Assembly: GCA_011754535.1 (NCBI GenBank) | Contig: JAAQVN010000001.1 | Coordinates: 2,294,001 to 2,358,000 of the forward strand | Direction: 5' to 3' | Source: Enterobacter asburiae | Lineage (GTDB): Bacteria > Pseudomonadota > Gammaproteobacteria > Enterobacterales > Enterobacteriaceae | DNA length: 64,000 nt | In this document: piece after piece, positions 9,442 through 17,799 of the stretch | How the letters are laid out: every line of letters begins with the position of its first letter | Position numbering within the stretch: position 1 is the first letter of the stretch | Notes under the pieces: model-generated | Told to the model about the DNA's origin: nothing | Seen by the model: the letters and a program-made list of their open reading frames with translations, nothing else | Database searches by the model: none | Program-made: the position numbers and the translations under genes

Positions 9442-10761
9442 TCAGAGACGTTCGGGCTGCGCCTGGATGAGTGTTGCACGCTTAACGCGGCTGGCGCAGA
9501 AGATCGCGATTAAGGAGATGACCACCGTGACGGCAAGATACCAGGCCACCGGAACCCAGTCGCCGTCATATTTTGCCAGCAGACCGGTGGCAATCAGCGG
9601 GGCAGTACCGCCAGCCAGCGCGGCACCGAGCTGATAACCGAGGGTAATGCCGGTGTAGCGTACGTTTGCGCTAAAGATTTCAGAGCACAGCGTGCCGAGT
9701 ACCGCCGTTACCGGTGCCCACAGCACGCCAAAGGCGATGACCGTTGCGAGCACGATGCCCCAGGTTGTACCGGTATTGAGCAACATAAACCACGGCACGA
9801 TAAACAAACCGAGGATAAAGACGCTTGTGGCATACATACGCTGACGGCCAATTTTATCCGAGAGCAGCCCCATTAACGGAATCATTATCGTAGCCACCAG
9901 GGCTCCCAGCGTCACGGCCTCCAGCGCCTGCGATTTTTGATAGGTCAGCGTGCTGGTGGCGTAACTCACCACAAACGTAGAGAAAATATAGAACGGCGCG
10001 GTTTCCACGACTTTGAGACCGGCGGCAATCAGCACTTCACGCCAGTGGTGCTTCAGCGTATCGCGCAGGGGAGCCTTAGCCACCTGACCGGACGCTTTGA
10101 CTTTCTTAAAATCAGGCGTTTCATCGATATCTTTGCGGATCCACAGGCCAAGCAACACCAGAACCGAACTCAGCAGGAACGGGATGCGCCAGCCCCAGGA
10201 GAGGAAATCTTCCTCACTGAAAAGCGTCATCAGCGAAACGATGAAGGTCGCCATCAGCATGCCGATGGTCACGCCCGCCTGTGGAATGCTGCTGAAGAAG
10301 CCTTTACGTTTTTCGGGCGCGTATTCGTAGGCCAGCAACAGCGCGCCGCCCCATTCACCGCCTATGCCCATCCCCTGAATAATACGCATCAGGATCAGCA
10401 GAGCGGGCGCCCACAGGCCAATCATGTCATACGTTGGGAGCAGGCCGATCATGACGGTTGCACCTCCCATCAAAGAGAGGGTAAGTACAAGGGTTTTTTT
10501 ACGGCCAATGCGGTCGCCGATATGGGCGAAAAGTACCCCGCCAATCGGACGGATAAAAAAGGTTAATGAGAAAGAGAGATACGAGAGAATGAGTCCGATC
10601 ACCGGATCGACCATCGGGAAAAAGATCTTATTAAAGACCAGCGCGGCCGCCGTACCGTAGAGAAAATAGTCAAACCATTCAATGGCGCTCCCGGTAAGGC
10701 TAGCGATTAACACCTTCTTATTTTTTCGTAATACCGTCGTCGTACTTTCATGTTCTGTCAT
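9442..10761 (-). CDS. MFS transporter, metabolite:H+ symporter (MHS) family
   Basis: 439 residues from the ATG at 10761; an upstream in-frame GTG at 10779 is less likely. It has 12 hydrophobic segments. Family marks are GSAIEWFDYFLYG in TM1, the loop 2-3 motif GDRIGRKK, and GMGIGGEWGGA in the TM4-5 region. These are the hallmarks of the MHS family (ProP, ShiA, KgtP, CitA types), inner-membrane proton symporters for organic acids, betaines or related solutes. The substrate is not determinable. It is a single gene with its own terminator, divergent from ydcF across a 327-bp region. It is not part of the conserved hrpA-ydcF backbone as known from E. coli, so it looks like a lineage-specific insertion. 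Confidence 0.9.
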   Translation of the reverse strand: MTEHESTTTVLRKNKKVLIASLTGSAIEWFDYFLYGTAAALVFNKIFFPMVDPVIGLILSYLSFSLTFFIRPIGGVLFAHIGDRIGRKKTLVLTLSLMGGATVMIGLLPTYDMIGLWAPALLILMRIIQGMGIGGEWGGALLLAYEYAPEKRKGFFSSIPQAGVTIGMLMATFIVSLMTLFSEEDFLSWGWRIPFLLSSVLVLLGLWIRKDIDETPDFKKVKASGQVAKAPLRDTLKHHWREVLIAAGLKVVETAPFYIFSTFVVSYATSTLTYQKSQALEAVTLGALVATIMIPLMGLLSDKIGRQRMYATSVFILGLFIVPWFMLLNTGTTWGIVLATVIAFGVLWAPVTAVLGTLCSEIFSANVRYTGITLGYQLGAALAGGTAPLIATGLLAKYDGDWVPVAWYLAVTVVISLIAIFCASRVKRATLIQAQPERL

Positions 10762-11088
10762 GACCTGAAACCCCGCCACGTTGATGATGTATGAGGTGTC
10801 ACCTGGCGCGCTTCAGGTGCAACCCGTGATGATGAAAAAGGTTGTCAAATTGTTAAGCAACTTAGGGTTGGATGTTGTATTTGGCAAGCGCAGGGGGGTG
10901 GAAACTGGTCAGATCACGGCGAAATAAGCAGCGTTGGGTGCTTTTCCATGACGTCTGTACAATACAATGTTTTGTAAGGCTGGAAATCAAAAGCATAATA
11001 GGCAGGTGCAACCTGATGATATTTGGATGTTTCTGGTTATTTCAGAAAAACGATAAATTCGGCGATTCAACAACATGAGGAGTTGACC
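10762..11088. promoter_or_regulatory. Divergent upstream region of the MHS transporter and ydcF
   Basis: 327 bp without a convincing gene. It contains a direct repeat: CAGGTGCAACC followed by GATGAT occurs at 10814-10833 (with CGT inserted between the two blocks) and again at 11003-11020 (with T inserted). Repeated blocks between divergent promoters are often operators, but no regulator can be named. The TGAGGAG at 11076-11082 is the ydcF ribosome binding site. Confidence 0.45.
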
Positions 11089-11883
11089 ATGGTTCAGCCC
11101 CATTTTCCCATTCTGGCGGATGCCACGCTGGCGGCCATCAATACTGTCGGCGCATGGCTGGCGCAGGACGACCTGAGCGAGACCCGTCAGCCCCCGGCGG
11201 TCGATGTGGTGATTCTGGCTGGCAACGCGGTGATCCCGACCATTGACGCGGCCTGCCGTGTTGCCTTTCAGAAAAACGTGCCGCTTCTGATCAGCGGCGG
11301 CATCGGCCATTCGACCACGTTTTTATATGAAGCGATCCGCAACCACCCGCGTTATCACACTCTATCGGTCGCGGGGCGGGCGGAAGCAAGCATTCTTGCC
11401 GACGTTGCGCGGGAGTTCTGGCAGATCCCCGATGAGCGCCTGTGGGTTGAAGATCGCTCCACTAACTGCGGTGAGAACGCGCGTTTTAGCTGGAACATGC
11501 TGAAGCAACGCCAGCGGACAAGCGGGCGGGTGCTGGTGGTGCAGGACCCGACGATGCAGCGCCGCACGATGGCAACCTTTGCCCGCGTGTGCCGCGATGA
11601 GCCCGCGCCACCGCAGTGGATAAGCCATCCCGGATTTACGCCGATGCTGCAAAACGGAAAAGAGGGCGTGGAATTTAGCGAGGACACCGCCGGGCTGTGG
11701 CCCGTTGACCGCTATCTTTCACTGGTTCTGGGTGAACTGCCGCGGCTGTATGATGACGTTAACGGCTATGGCCCGGCCGGGCGTGATTATATCGCTCACG
11801 TTGAGTTCCCAGAGGTCGTCACCGCCGCATGGAGACGGTTACAACAGGACCCGGTCCTGAAGGGCGCACGTAAAATAATCTGA
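11089..11883 (+). CDS. ydcF: YdcF family protein (DUF218)
   Basis: 264 residues. The ATG at 11089 is chosen over an upstream in-frame ATG at 11023 because TGAGGAG lies 6-12 bases before it and the protein start then matches YdcF. The DUF218 core is seen in DVVILAGNAVIPT, ISGGIGHST and the ST(N)xxEN-like VEDRSTNCGENA. The E. coli protein binds S-adenosylmethionine in its crystal structure; its role is unknown. No signal peptide or membrane segment is visible. Its position after hrpA matches E. coli, but aldA, which follows ydcF there, is missing. Confidence 0.92.
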   Translation: MVQPHFPILADATLAAINTVGAWLAQDDLSETRQPPAVDVVILAGNAVIPTIDAACRVAFQKNVPLLISGGIGHSTTFLYEAIRNHPRYHTLSVAGRAEASILADVAREFWQIPDERLWVEDRSTNCGENARFSWNMLKQRQRTSGRVLVVQDPTMQRRTMATFARVCRDEPAPPQWISHPGFTPMLQNGKEGVEFSEDTAGLWPVDRYLSLVLGELPRLYDDVNGYGPAGRDYIAHVEFPEVVTAAWRRLQQDPVLKGARKII

Positions 11884-11894
11884 GCACGGAACAA

Positions 11895-11932
11895 TTCCCT
11901 CGCCCCTTTGGGGAGAGGGTTAGGATGAGAGG
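11895..11932 (-). repeat. Palindromic 3'-UTR repeat, copy 3
   Basis: CCCTCGCCCC-ttt-GGGGAGAGGG with a TTAGGATGAG tail, a looser member of the family seen at 4361 and 5095. It lies between convergent ydcF and gapC, 13 bp past the gapC stop, and has the same orientation as the others relative to the minus-strand gene. Confidence 0.7.
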
Positions 11933-11945
11933 TAGGGTTGTAAAA

Positions 11946-12947
11946 TTAAAGCGCCGCAAACTTATCCAGCGTGCGCACCAGCTGGGTCACAAAACCATAT
12001 TCGTTGTCATACCAGGCCACGGCTTTCACCAGCTGCAGATCTCCCGCTTCTGACACTTCCGTCTGCGTGGCGTCGAAGACCGAACCATAGTGCGAGCCAA
12101 CCACATCGGACGAGACAATCTCCTCATCCGTATACCCAAACGATTTATTCCCCTGGGTCGCCTTTTTCAGCGCGGCGTTGATCTCCTCGACCGTCACCTT
12201 TTTACCCAGAATCGCTACCAGCTCGGTAACGGAGCCGGTTTTCACCGGCACGCGCTGGGCGTGGCCTTTCAGTTTGCCGCTGAGCGCGGGGATCACCAGA
12301 CCGATGGCTTTCGCCGCACCGGTGGTATGCGGAATAATATTTTCTGCCGCCGCCCGCGAGGCGCGGAGGTCTTTCCCGCGCGGCCCATCCACCAGCGCCT
12401 GGGTGCCGGTGTAGGCATGAATGGTGGTCATAGTGCCCACTTTAATTTCAAACGCGTCGTTCAGGGCTTTTGCCAGCGGAGCGAGGCAGTTGGTGGTGCA
12501 GGACGCGACGGAAATAATGGTATCGCTGGCGTCAATGGTGTCGTCATTCACGCTGTAGACGATGGTTTTCATCTCACCCGCAGGTGCCGAGATCAGCACT
12601 TTCTTCGCTCCGGCGTCCAGGTGCGCCCGCGATTTCTCTTCTGAGGTATAAAAGCCGGTGCACTCCACGACGATATCCACGCCCGCGGCTTTCCACGGAA
12701 TGTGCTTTGCCTCTTTTTCGGCGTACACCGCGATGGTTTTACCGTCGACGATCAGCGCATCCTCGGTGAAGTCCACGCTCCACGGGAAGCCACCGTAGTT
12801 GGAATCATGCCTGAGCAGGTAGGCCAGGACTTTCGGGGAGGTTAGGTCGTTGATGGCGACGACGGTATTGCTGTCCTGGGTTTCAAGAAGGCGGCGCAGC
12901 ACAAGGCGTCCAATGCGTCCAAATCCGTTAATGCCAATTTTACTCAT
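11946..12947 (-). CDS. gapC: Glyceraldehyde-3-phosphate dehydrogenase, GapC type
   Basis: 333 residues, full length. N-terminal NAD-binding motif [15 protein letters not shown], catalytic Cys150 in SVASCTTNC, and His177 in TIHAYTG. The sequence follows the GapC paralogue rather than the housekeeping GapA (for example [11 protein letters not shown] and the end [20 protein letters not shown]). It catalyses oxidative phosphorylation of glyceraldehyde 3-phosphate in the cytosol. In E. coli K-12 gapC is a disrupted pseudogene; here the frame is intact with all catalytic residues. It sits between ydcF and cybB and has its own ribosome binding site (AGGAGAACATC before the ATG). Confidence 0.95.
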   Translation of the reverse strand: MSKIGINGFGRIGRLVLRRLLETQDSNTVVAINDLTSPKVLAYLLRHDSNYGGFPWSVDFTEDALIVDGKTIAVYAEKEAKHIPWKAAGVDIVVECTGFYTSEEKSRAHLDAGAKKVLISAPAGEMKTIVYSVNDDTIDASDTIISVASCTTNCLAPLAKALNDAFEIKVGTMTTIHAYTGTQALVDGPRGKDLRASRAAAENIIPHTTGAAKAIGLVIPALSGKLKGHAQRVPVKTGSVTELVAILGKKVTVEEINAALKKATQGNKSFGYTDEEIVSSDVVGSHYGSVFDATQTEVSEAGDLQLVKAVAWYDNEYGFVTQLVRTLDKFAAL

Positions 12948-13099
12948 GATGTTCTCCTGTGAACGTGTCGATACGACAGTTTGAACTCATCCAGGCTTAG
13001 ACCATCACGGGCAGGGCGGCAATTGAAGATACTTCATACGACGGGAAGTATTTGAAAAACCATACAGAAAAGTTAATGAATTTTTAAGGAAAGGAGATT

Positions 13100-13114
13100 A
13101 TGTTGGCGCGGTGA
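13100..13114 (+). other. Five-codon mini-ORF with strong ribosome binding site before cybB
   Basis: AAGGAG followed by ATT and then ATG TTG GCG CGG TGA. The Shine-Dalgarno here is better than the one of cybB itself (CAGGAAA before the ATG at 13137), and the mini-ORF is in another frame. It may only be a chance start, or a short leader influencing cybB translation. No evidence of expression. Confidence 0.25.
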
Positions 13115-13136
13115 CTGTTTTTTTTCAGGAAATCCC

Positions 13137-13667
13137 ATGCGCACTAAATATACAAGCCTGCAAATCACGATTCACTGGCTGGTGTTTTTGTTAATCGTCG
13201 TCGCATACAGCGCGATGGAATTCAGAGGCTTTTTCCCGCGTACTGACCGTCCGCTTATAAACATGATCCACGTTTCCTGCGGGATCTCGGTTCTGGTGCT
13301 GATGGTGGCGCGATTGCTGATCCGCCTCAAGTTTCCCGCACCGCCCATTCAGCCGAAACCCAAAGCGATGATCACCGGTATGTCTCACCTTGGGCATCTG
13401 ATTGTCTATCTGCTGTTTATTGCGCTGCCGCTGATTGGCATTGTGATGATGTATAACCGCGGAAACGACTGGTTCGCCTTCGGTCTGGCGATGCCGCACG
13501 CGGCGGAGGGGAATTTTGACCTGGTGGATGTGCTGAAGGAGTGGCATGAGACGCTGGCAAACCTGGGCTATTTCGTGATTGGTCTGCACGCGGCGGCGGC
13601 GCTGATGCATCACTATTTCTGGAAAGATAATACTCTTCTGCGCATGATGCCGAAAAAGCGTCAGTAG
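13137..13667 (+). CDS. cybB: Cytochrome b561 (CybB)
   Basis: 176 residues, the usual length, with four membrane helices and conserved haem-ligand histidines: IHWLVF near the start, MIHVSCG, the SHLGHL region, and WHETLANLGYFVIGLHAAAAL. CybB is an inner-membrane dihaem b-type cytochrome that accepts electrons from ubiquinol and has been described as a superoxide:ubiquinone oxidoreductase. It is in its usual place after gapC. REP-like palindromes follow the stop. Confidence 0.95.
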   Translation: MRTKYTSLQITIHWLVFLLIVVAYSAMEFRGFFPRTDRPLINMIHVSCGISVLVLMVARLLIRLKFPAPPIQPKPKAMITGMSHLGHLIVYLLFIALPLIGIVMMYNRGNDWFAFGLAMPHAAEGNFDLVDVLKEWHETLANLGYFVIGLHAAAALMHHYFWKDNTLLRMMPKKRQ

Positions 13668-13674
13668 TGCTGAT

Positions 13675-13776
13675 ACATTGTCGCCGCCTTTCTTGCCCGG
13701 CGGCGCTTCGCTTGCACGGGCCTACAAACGGCTCTGAATCGTAGGCCGGGATCGCTACGCGTCACCCGGCTTGTTT
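13675..13776. repeat. REP-like palindromic repeats (BIME type)
   Basis: The 110 bp between convergent cybB and the oxidoreductase gene are filled by GC-rich inverted repeats: GCCGCC...TTGCCCGGCGGC, CGGGCCTAC, and GTAGGCCGGGAT...CACCCGGC. The motif 'GTAGGCCGGG' with a matching 'CCCGGC' is typical of enterobacterial REP elements; relatives occur at 44735 and 51389. Confidence 0.75.
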
Positions 13777-13777
13777 T

Positions 13778-14845
13778 TTAACCCAGCAGCGCGCGCTCTT
13801 CATCAGTTAACGCCAGCGTCTGCGTTGACCCCGTCTCTGACGATATCACCGCCGCTTCCAGAACAGCCATGACCGCTAACGCCTCGACAGGATGGACAGG
13901 ATTGGTGATTTTCCCGAGTAGTGCATCACGTACGTCGACGTAATACTGGCGCTGATCGCCTTTCGGGGTCGGGATCGTCTGCGGTTCGCCGTCAGCCCCA
14001 AAGAACACCAGACTGTCGTCGTCTTCGCCCCAGGCGTCGCTGCCGGGGATCACGCCAGCAAGCAGCTGCGCTTCCTGCTGGTCGATTCTGGCTTTCACCA
14101 CGCTGCCTTTGTCGCCATGGACGGTAAAGCGCGCCGTACCGCCAGCCACCAGCATGCTGGCGTGCAGAACCACCTTATGTTCCGGGTAATTTAAGACCAC
14201 GTGCGCCCAGTCGTTAATCTCTGCGCCGTCGCGCAGCGTTGCGATATTTCCCTGCACAGAATCTGGCAGGCCAAACAGCTGAAGCGTCTGGTCGATCAGG
14301 TGCGGCCCCAGGTCAAACCACAGCCCGCTGCCGGGCACGTTCTGCTCGCGCCAGCGCACGCGCACTTCCGGGCGGAAGCGGTCAATATGCGACTCCAGAT
14401 GCTTAACCTTGCCGAGCGTACCCTGCTCGATAATTTGCTTAATGCCGAGGAAATCGCTGTCCCAGCGACGGTTGTGGAAAACGGAGAGCAGAAGCTGCTT
14501 TTCATCCGCCAGGGCAATCAGGTCCCGGGCTTCCTGCATAGCAAGAGTGAAAGGCTTATCCACGACCACGTGTTTACCCGAGTTCAGGGCCAGCGTCGCC
14601 AGCGGCGCGTGGGTGGCGTTAGGGGAGGCAATCACCACCAGGTCGATATCGGGATGCTGAATGGCCTCTTCCGGGGTTGCCACCACCTGTACGTCCGGCA
14701 GATCGCGTTTAACCTTCTCTTCATCACGGGAAGAGACCACCGCCAGCTTAAGCCCGTCCACGGACTGGATCAGCGGGGCATGGAACGTTTTCCCCACAAA
14801 TCCATACCCGATCAGCGCAATGTTGATTGTTTGAACTTTACTCAT
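13778..14845 (-). CDS. Gfo/Idh/MocA family oxidoreductase (YdgJ-like)
   Basis: 355 residues from the ATG at 14845, which has GGAGAAGG before it; an in-frame GTG at 14857 lies within that ribosome binding site. The N-terminal Rossmann fold has IALIGYGFVGKTFHAPLI and the family signature VVVDKPFT (the catalytic Lys of the EKP motif as DKP). The C-terminal alpha/beta domain contains FHNRRWDSDF and the conserved WFDLGPHLIDQ. It resembles E. coli YdgJ, an NAD-dependent scyllo-inositol-type dehydrogenase. The true substrate, probably a cyclitol or sugar, is unknown. It lies 13 bp after the DeoR-type regulator, so the two form an operon. Confidence 0.9.
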   Translation of the reverse strand: MSKVQTINIALIGYGFVGKTFHAPLIQSVDGLKLAVVSSRDEEKVKRDLPDVQVVATPEEAIQHPDIDLVVIASPNATHAPLATLALNSGKHVVVDKPFTLAMQEARDLIALADEKQLLLSVFHNRRWDSDFLGIKQIIEQGTLGKVKHLESHIDRFRPEVRVRWREQNVPGSGLWFDLGPHLIDQTLQLFGLPDSVQGNIATLRDGAEINDWAHVVLNYPEHKVVLHASMLVAGGTARFTVHGDKGSVVKARIDQQEAQLLAGVIPGSDAWGEDDDSLVFFGADGEPQTIPTPKGDQRQYYVDVRDALLGKITNPVHPVEALAVMAVLEAAVISSETGSTQTLALTDEERALLG

Positions 14846-14858
14846 GACCTTCTCCACG

Positions 14859-15602
14859 TTAATTCACGCACACCGTGACCTGCAATGCGCCTGGGTCCCC
14901 AAGTTCAGGCCAGGGACGATCTAAAAAGAGTTGATGAATGTCGGTTAACCCGGAGACCAGATACGGTTCGCAGCGGTTAACCTTCAGGTGATCGGCGACA
15001 ATCCAGCCTGCCTGGCTGGCGGCGAGCATCGCGCGTTTTACCTCGGCATCCGCTTCTTTACCGGCGCTCAAACCGAGTTCGGCATGAAGGGCGCACGCCC
15101 CAAGAATGGCGATATCTGCCCGATAGCGGGACAGCAGGGACAAGGTGGCGCTTCCGGCAAACAGGCGCTGCTTCCGGTCCCAGTTTCCGCCGAGCAGAAC
15201 AAGCTCTATGTCCTCCCGGTCACTAAAATGCTGGGCGATATCCAGCGAGGTAGTTATCACGGTGTGAGGCCCCTGTAGAAAAGTGGCCACGGCCATCACC
15301 GTGCTGCCGGCATCCAGAAACAGGGTGGAACCCGGCGGAACCGCCTGCGCAACCCGTTTCCCGAGGTGCTGCTTGGTTTCCGGCAGCAGGGTATTGCGGC
15401 CCTGACGATTCATGGCCGAAAGATTTAGCGCAATTGCCCCGCCGTGATTCTTATGGGCAAGGCCCTGATTTTCCAGATCGGTTAGATCCCGACGAATGGT
15501 ATCCGCTGAAACCTGCAGCTTTTCTGCCAGTTCGGTGATGCTGGCCTGACCTTGTTCACTGAGAATATCAAGGACATAGCGTTGACGTGCGGTTTTGTGC
15601 AT
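14859..15602 (-). CDS. DeoR/GlpR family transcriptional regulator
   Basis: 247 residues from the ATG at 15602. The N-terminal DeoR helix-turn-helix is clear (ITELAEKLQVSADTIRRDL, about residues 22-40). The C-terminal DeoR sensor domain follows, with FLDAGSTVMAVATFL and the usual GKEADAEVKRAML segment. Members repress sugar catabolic genes and are released by a phosphorylated sugar. It is co-oriented with and 13 bp from the oxidoreductase, so it probably regulates its own small operon in response to a sugar phosphate. The upstream region is the AT-rich stretch before the adhesin locus. Confidence 0.9.
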   Translation of the reverse strand: MHKTARQRYVLDILSEQGQASITELAEKLQVSADTIRRDLTDLENQGLAHKNHGGAIALNLSAMNRQGRNTLLPETKQHLGKRVAQAVPPGSTLFLDAGSTVMAVATFLQGPHTVITTSLDIAQHFSDREDIELVLLGGNWDRKQRLFAGSATLSLLSRYRADIAILGACALHAELGLSAGKEADAEVKRAMLAASQAGWIVADHLKVNRCEPYLVSGLTDIHQLFLDRPWPELGDPGALQVTVCVN

Positions 15603-16340
15603 GGCAGTAATCCTGCAAAATGTCGCAATAGTTTGCATAATACAGCATTTTAAAGCAGAGGGAAGGGTGAGAATGGAATCGCAATGACGACGAGAGAAAT
15701 CGTTCAGATAGGTGATTATTGAAATTATATTAAACAGATATCATTAAGCCGTTCTGAATGTTAACCAGAGTGTTACTGTTTTGTTTTTATTAATGATTTG
15801 GATTATGTAACCAGTGCGCACCCCTTAATGGGATTAATGTTCTGATAAAAACAATATAAATAGCATTTAATTGCTTACATTAGTTTTTTAATGGAATTTA
15901 ATGTCAACATAAGTGTGTTGGTTACTTAAATTGACACTTCTTTGAAAATCTTTGTGTCTGACCCGCCGAGAAATTAACGCAAAAATGTACGCAGAGGAGA
16001 TTAAGAATTTTCCTTAAATAACAGAGGGTTTTGATGTTTCATCTGAAAGGCCATTTTCGGAGTTTTGTCCAGAAACCCCATGTTTTTTCTTATTTGTAAC
16101 ACCACATTAACATTGCGGGTGTAGTGGCCTATACCACATTTTGTTATGCTGCAAATCAACTTAAGAAATAAGTAAGTTCTTATTTTTAATAAGACGAAGG
16201 CGCTTCTCATCTCCAATGGAAATGGGTATGGGACGTTTTACCTGAAATTCAGTGAGGGAGCGAAAAAGATATTTGTCTAATTATCTATACCTCTTTTTGG
16301 GTAATTGTTTTGAGTATCACTCAGAGTCAGGGAGATAAAA
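15603..16340. promoter_or_regulatory. AT-rich non-coding region upstream of the adhesin locus
   Basis: 738 bp, markedly richer in A/T than the flanking genes. It lies between the DeoR regulator (minus) and the TolC-family gene (plus). A 71-codon open frame on the minus strand at 16001-16216 has no recognisable features and is not called. An inverted repeat AAATAAG-TAAGTT-CTTATTT lies at 16166-16185. The region must hold the promoters of both neighbours; I could not pick a convincing sigma-70 pair. Long AT-rich upstream regions of surface-adhesin operons are usual targets of H-NS and of several regulators, but this is inference. Confidence 0.5.
16166..16185. repeat. Short inverted repeat in the adhesin upstream region
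   Basis: AAATAAG and CTTATTT form perfect 7-bp arms around a 6-bp spacer, about 155 bp before the TolC-family gene. Possible operator; in such AT-rich sequence chance occurrence is not unlikely. Confidence 0.25.
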
Positions 16341-17678
16341 ATGACGATATTGCACAAGCCTGTGTCACGCCAATTTATAGCTGCGCTGGCATTAATTTCA
16401 CTAGCCATTAATACGGCTTACGCCAATAGTCGCCAGGTGGGTATTGCCCCGGTGGCAACGACAACCTTAAAAGAAAGTATCCTTTTTGCTATCGATCGCG
16501 ACCCCTCTGTTAGCCAGCAGGCCGCGCAATTAGGTATTGGTCAGGCACAAATAGATGAGGCGCGCAGCGGCTGGATGCCGCAAATAGCCTTAAACGGGAG
16601 CACGGGGCACAGCCAGACCACCGATTCCAGCGGTTCGCTGAAGAATTCTGCGGCCTGGGGGCTAAGCCTTACCCAGCTGATATACGATTTTGGCAAGACC
16701 AACAACAGCATCAGCCAGTCTTCCGCCCGGCGCGATAGCTACCGCTATCAGCTCATGAGCACACTTTCTGATGTGGCGGAAAAAACGGCGCTCGGCTACG
16801 TGGAGGTTAAACGCTATTCCGACCTGTTACAGGCGGCAAAAGAAAACGTTCAGGCGCTGAAAAACGTAGAGCAGCTGGCCAAACTGCGCGCCGATGCGGG
16901 CGTGAGTTCCACCTCCGATGAGCTCCAGACCCGCACGCGGATTGCCGGCATGCAGGCGACGGTGGCGCAGTATAACGCCGCGTTGAACAGCGCCCGCGCG
17001 CGGCTCGCGGTATTAACCGGGATGCAGGCGGATAACTATTCGCCGGTACCCGCAAACCTTGCGGTTGAGCCGGATTCGCTCAACCGCATTGATTATTCGT
17101 TGATACCGGCGGTAATGGCTGCGCAAAACATGGAACGTTCTGCCCAGTATGGCGTTGAAACGGCGAAGTCCCAGCACTGGCCAACCCTGAGCCTGAAAGG
17201 GGGACGCACGCGTTACGAATCGGACAACCGTTCCTACTGGGACGACCAGATCCAGCTCAATATTGACGCACCGCTTTATCAGGGCGGCGCGGTATCCGCA
17301 CGCGTGCGGCAGGCTGAAGGCGCACGGGCGATGGCGTCCTCTCAGGTCGATCAGGCGCGTTTCGACGTGCTGCAAAAGGCCTCCGTCGCACAGGCTGACT
17401 GGACCGGCGCACGGGGAAGAATGGAGGCCGGGAAGCGGCAGCTGGAAAACGCGCTGCGGGCCCGCGAGGTTTATAAAAATGAATACACCCTGAGCAAGCG
17501 GAGCATTAATGATTTGCTCAGCGTTGAGCAGGATGTCTGGCAGGCCACGTCGGCGAAAATAATTGCCGAGTATGATGGCTGGAGTTCGGCAATTAATTAT
17601 GCTTCCGCGGTTGATAATTTAATGCCGCTTATTGGAATAGAGAAAAACGCTGCCGCAAAATTACCCGATTTGAGTTAA
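16341..17678 (+). CDS. TolC-family outer-membrane channel of the adhesin secretion system
   Basis: 445 residues with a Sec signal peptide (hydrophobic core FIAALALISLAIN, probable cleavage after TAYA near residue 29). The mature part has two outer-membrane efflux repeats: long helices containing SWMP/GWMPQIALNG and YDFGKTNNSISQ, and in the second half HWPTLSLKGG and DAPLYQGG. It ends with the family-like LSVEQDVWQA segment. It is closest in type to AggA/LapE-like TolC homologues that serve giant RTX adhesins. It forms the outer-membrane part of the type I system with the ABC protein (35982-38147) and the HlyD adaptor (38144-39319). It is the first gene of the locus, 121 bp before the adhesin, so the two are probably cotranscribed. 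Confidence 0.93.
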   Translation: MTILHKPVSRQFIAALALISLAINTAYANSRQVGIAPVATTTLKESILFAIDRDPSVSQQAAQLGIGQAQIDEARSGWMPQIALNGSTGHSQTTDSSGSLKNSAAWGLSLTQLIYDFGKTNNSISQSSARRDSYRYQLMSTLSDVAEKTALGYVEVKRYSDLLQAAKENVQALKNVEQLAKLRADAGVSSTSDELQTRTRIAGMQATVAQYNAALNSARARLAVLTGMQADNYSPVPANLAVEPDSLNRIDYSLIPAVMAAQNMERSAQYGVETAKSQHWPTLSLKGGRTRYESDNRSYWDDQIQLNIDAPLYQGGAVSARVRQAEGARAMASSQVDQARFDVLQKASVAQADWTGARGRMEAGKRQLENALRAREVYKNEYTLSKRSINDLLSVEQDVWQATSAKIIAEYDGWSSAINYASAVDNLMPLIGIEKNAAAKLPDLS

Positions 17679-17799
17679 CAAAAGCCACGCATAGCTGCGC
17701 GAAATAAGTCTGAAAATAATGGGTGTTTTTTCCCAGGGATAGCTACATCCGTCTGGTGGACATATCCACAGGAATCCGTACACCTGCAAGGAGAAGAAT

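Noticed and set aside
10872..11078. 68-codon plus-strand frame before ydcF
   Set aside because: It lies in the divergent promoter region, has no ribosome binding site and no recognisable sequence.
16001..16216. 71-codon minus-strand frame in the AT-rich region upstream of the adhesin locus
   Set aside because: No ribosome binding site or family resemblance; its composition is what AT-rich non-coding DNA gives by chance.
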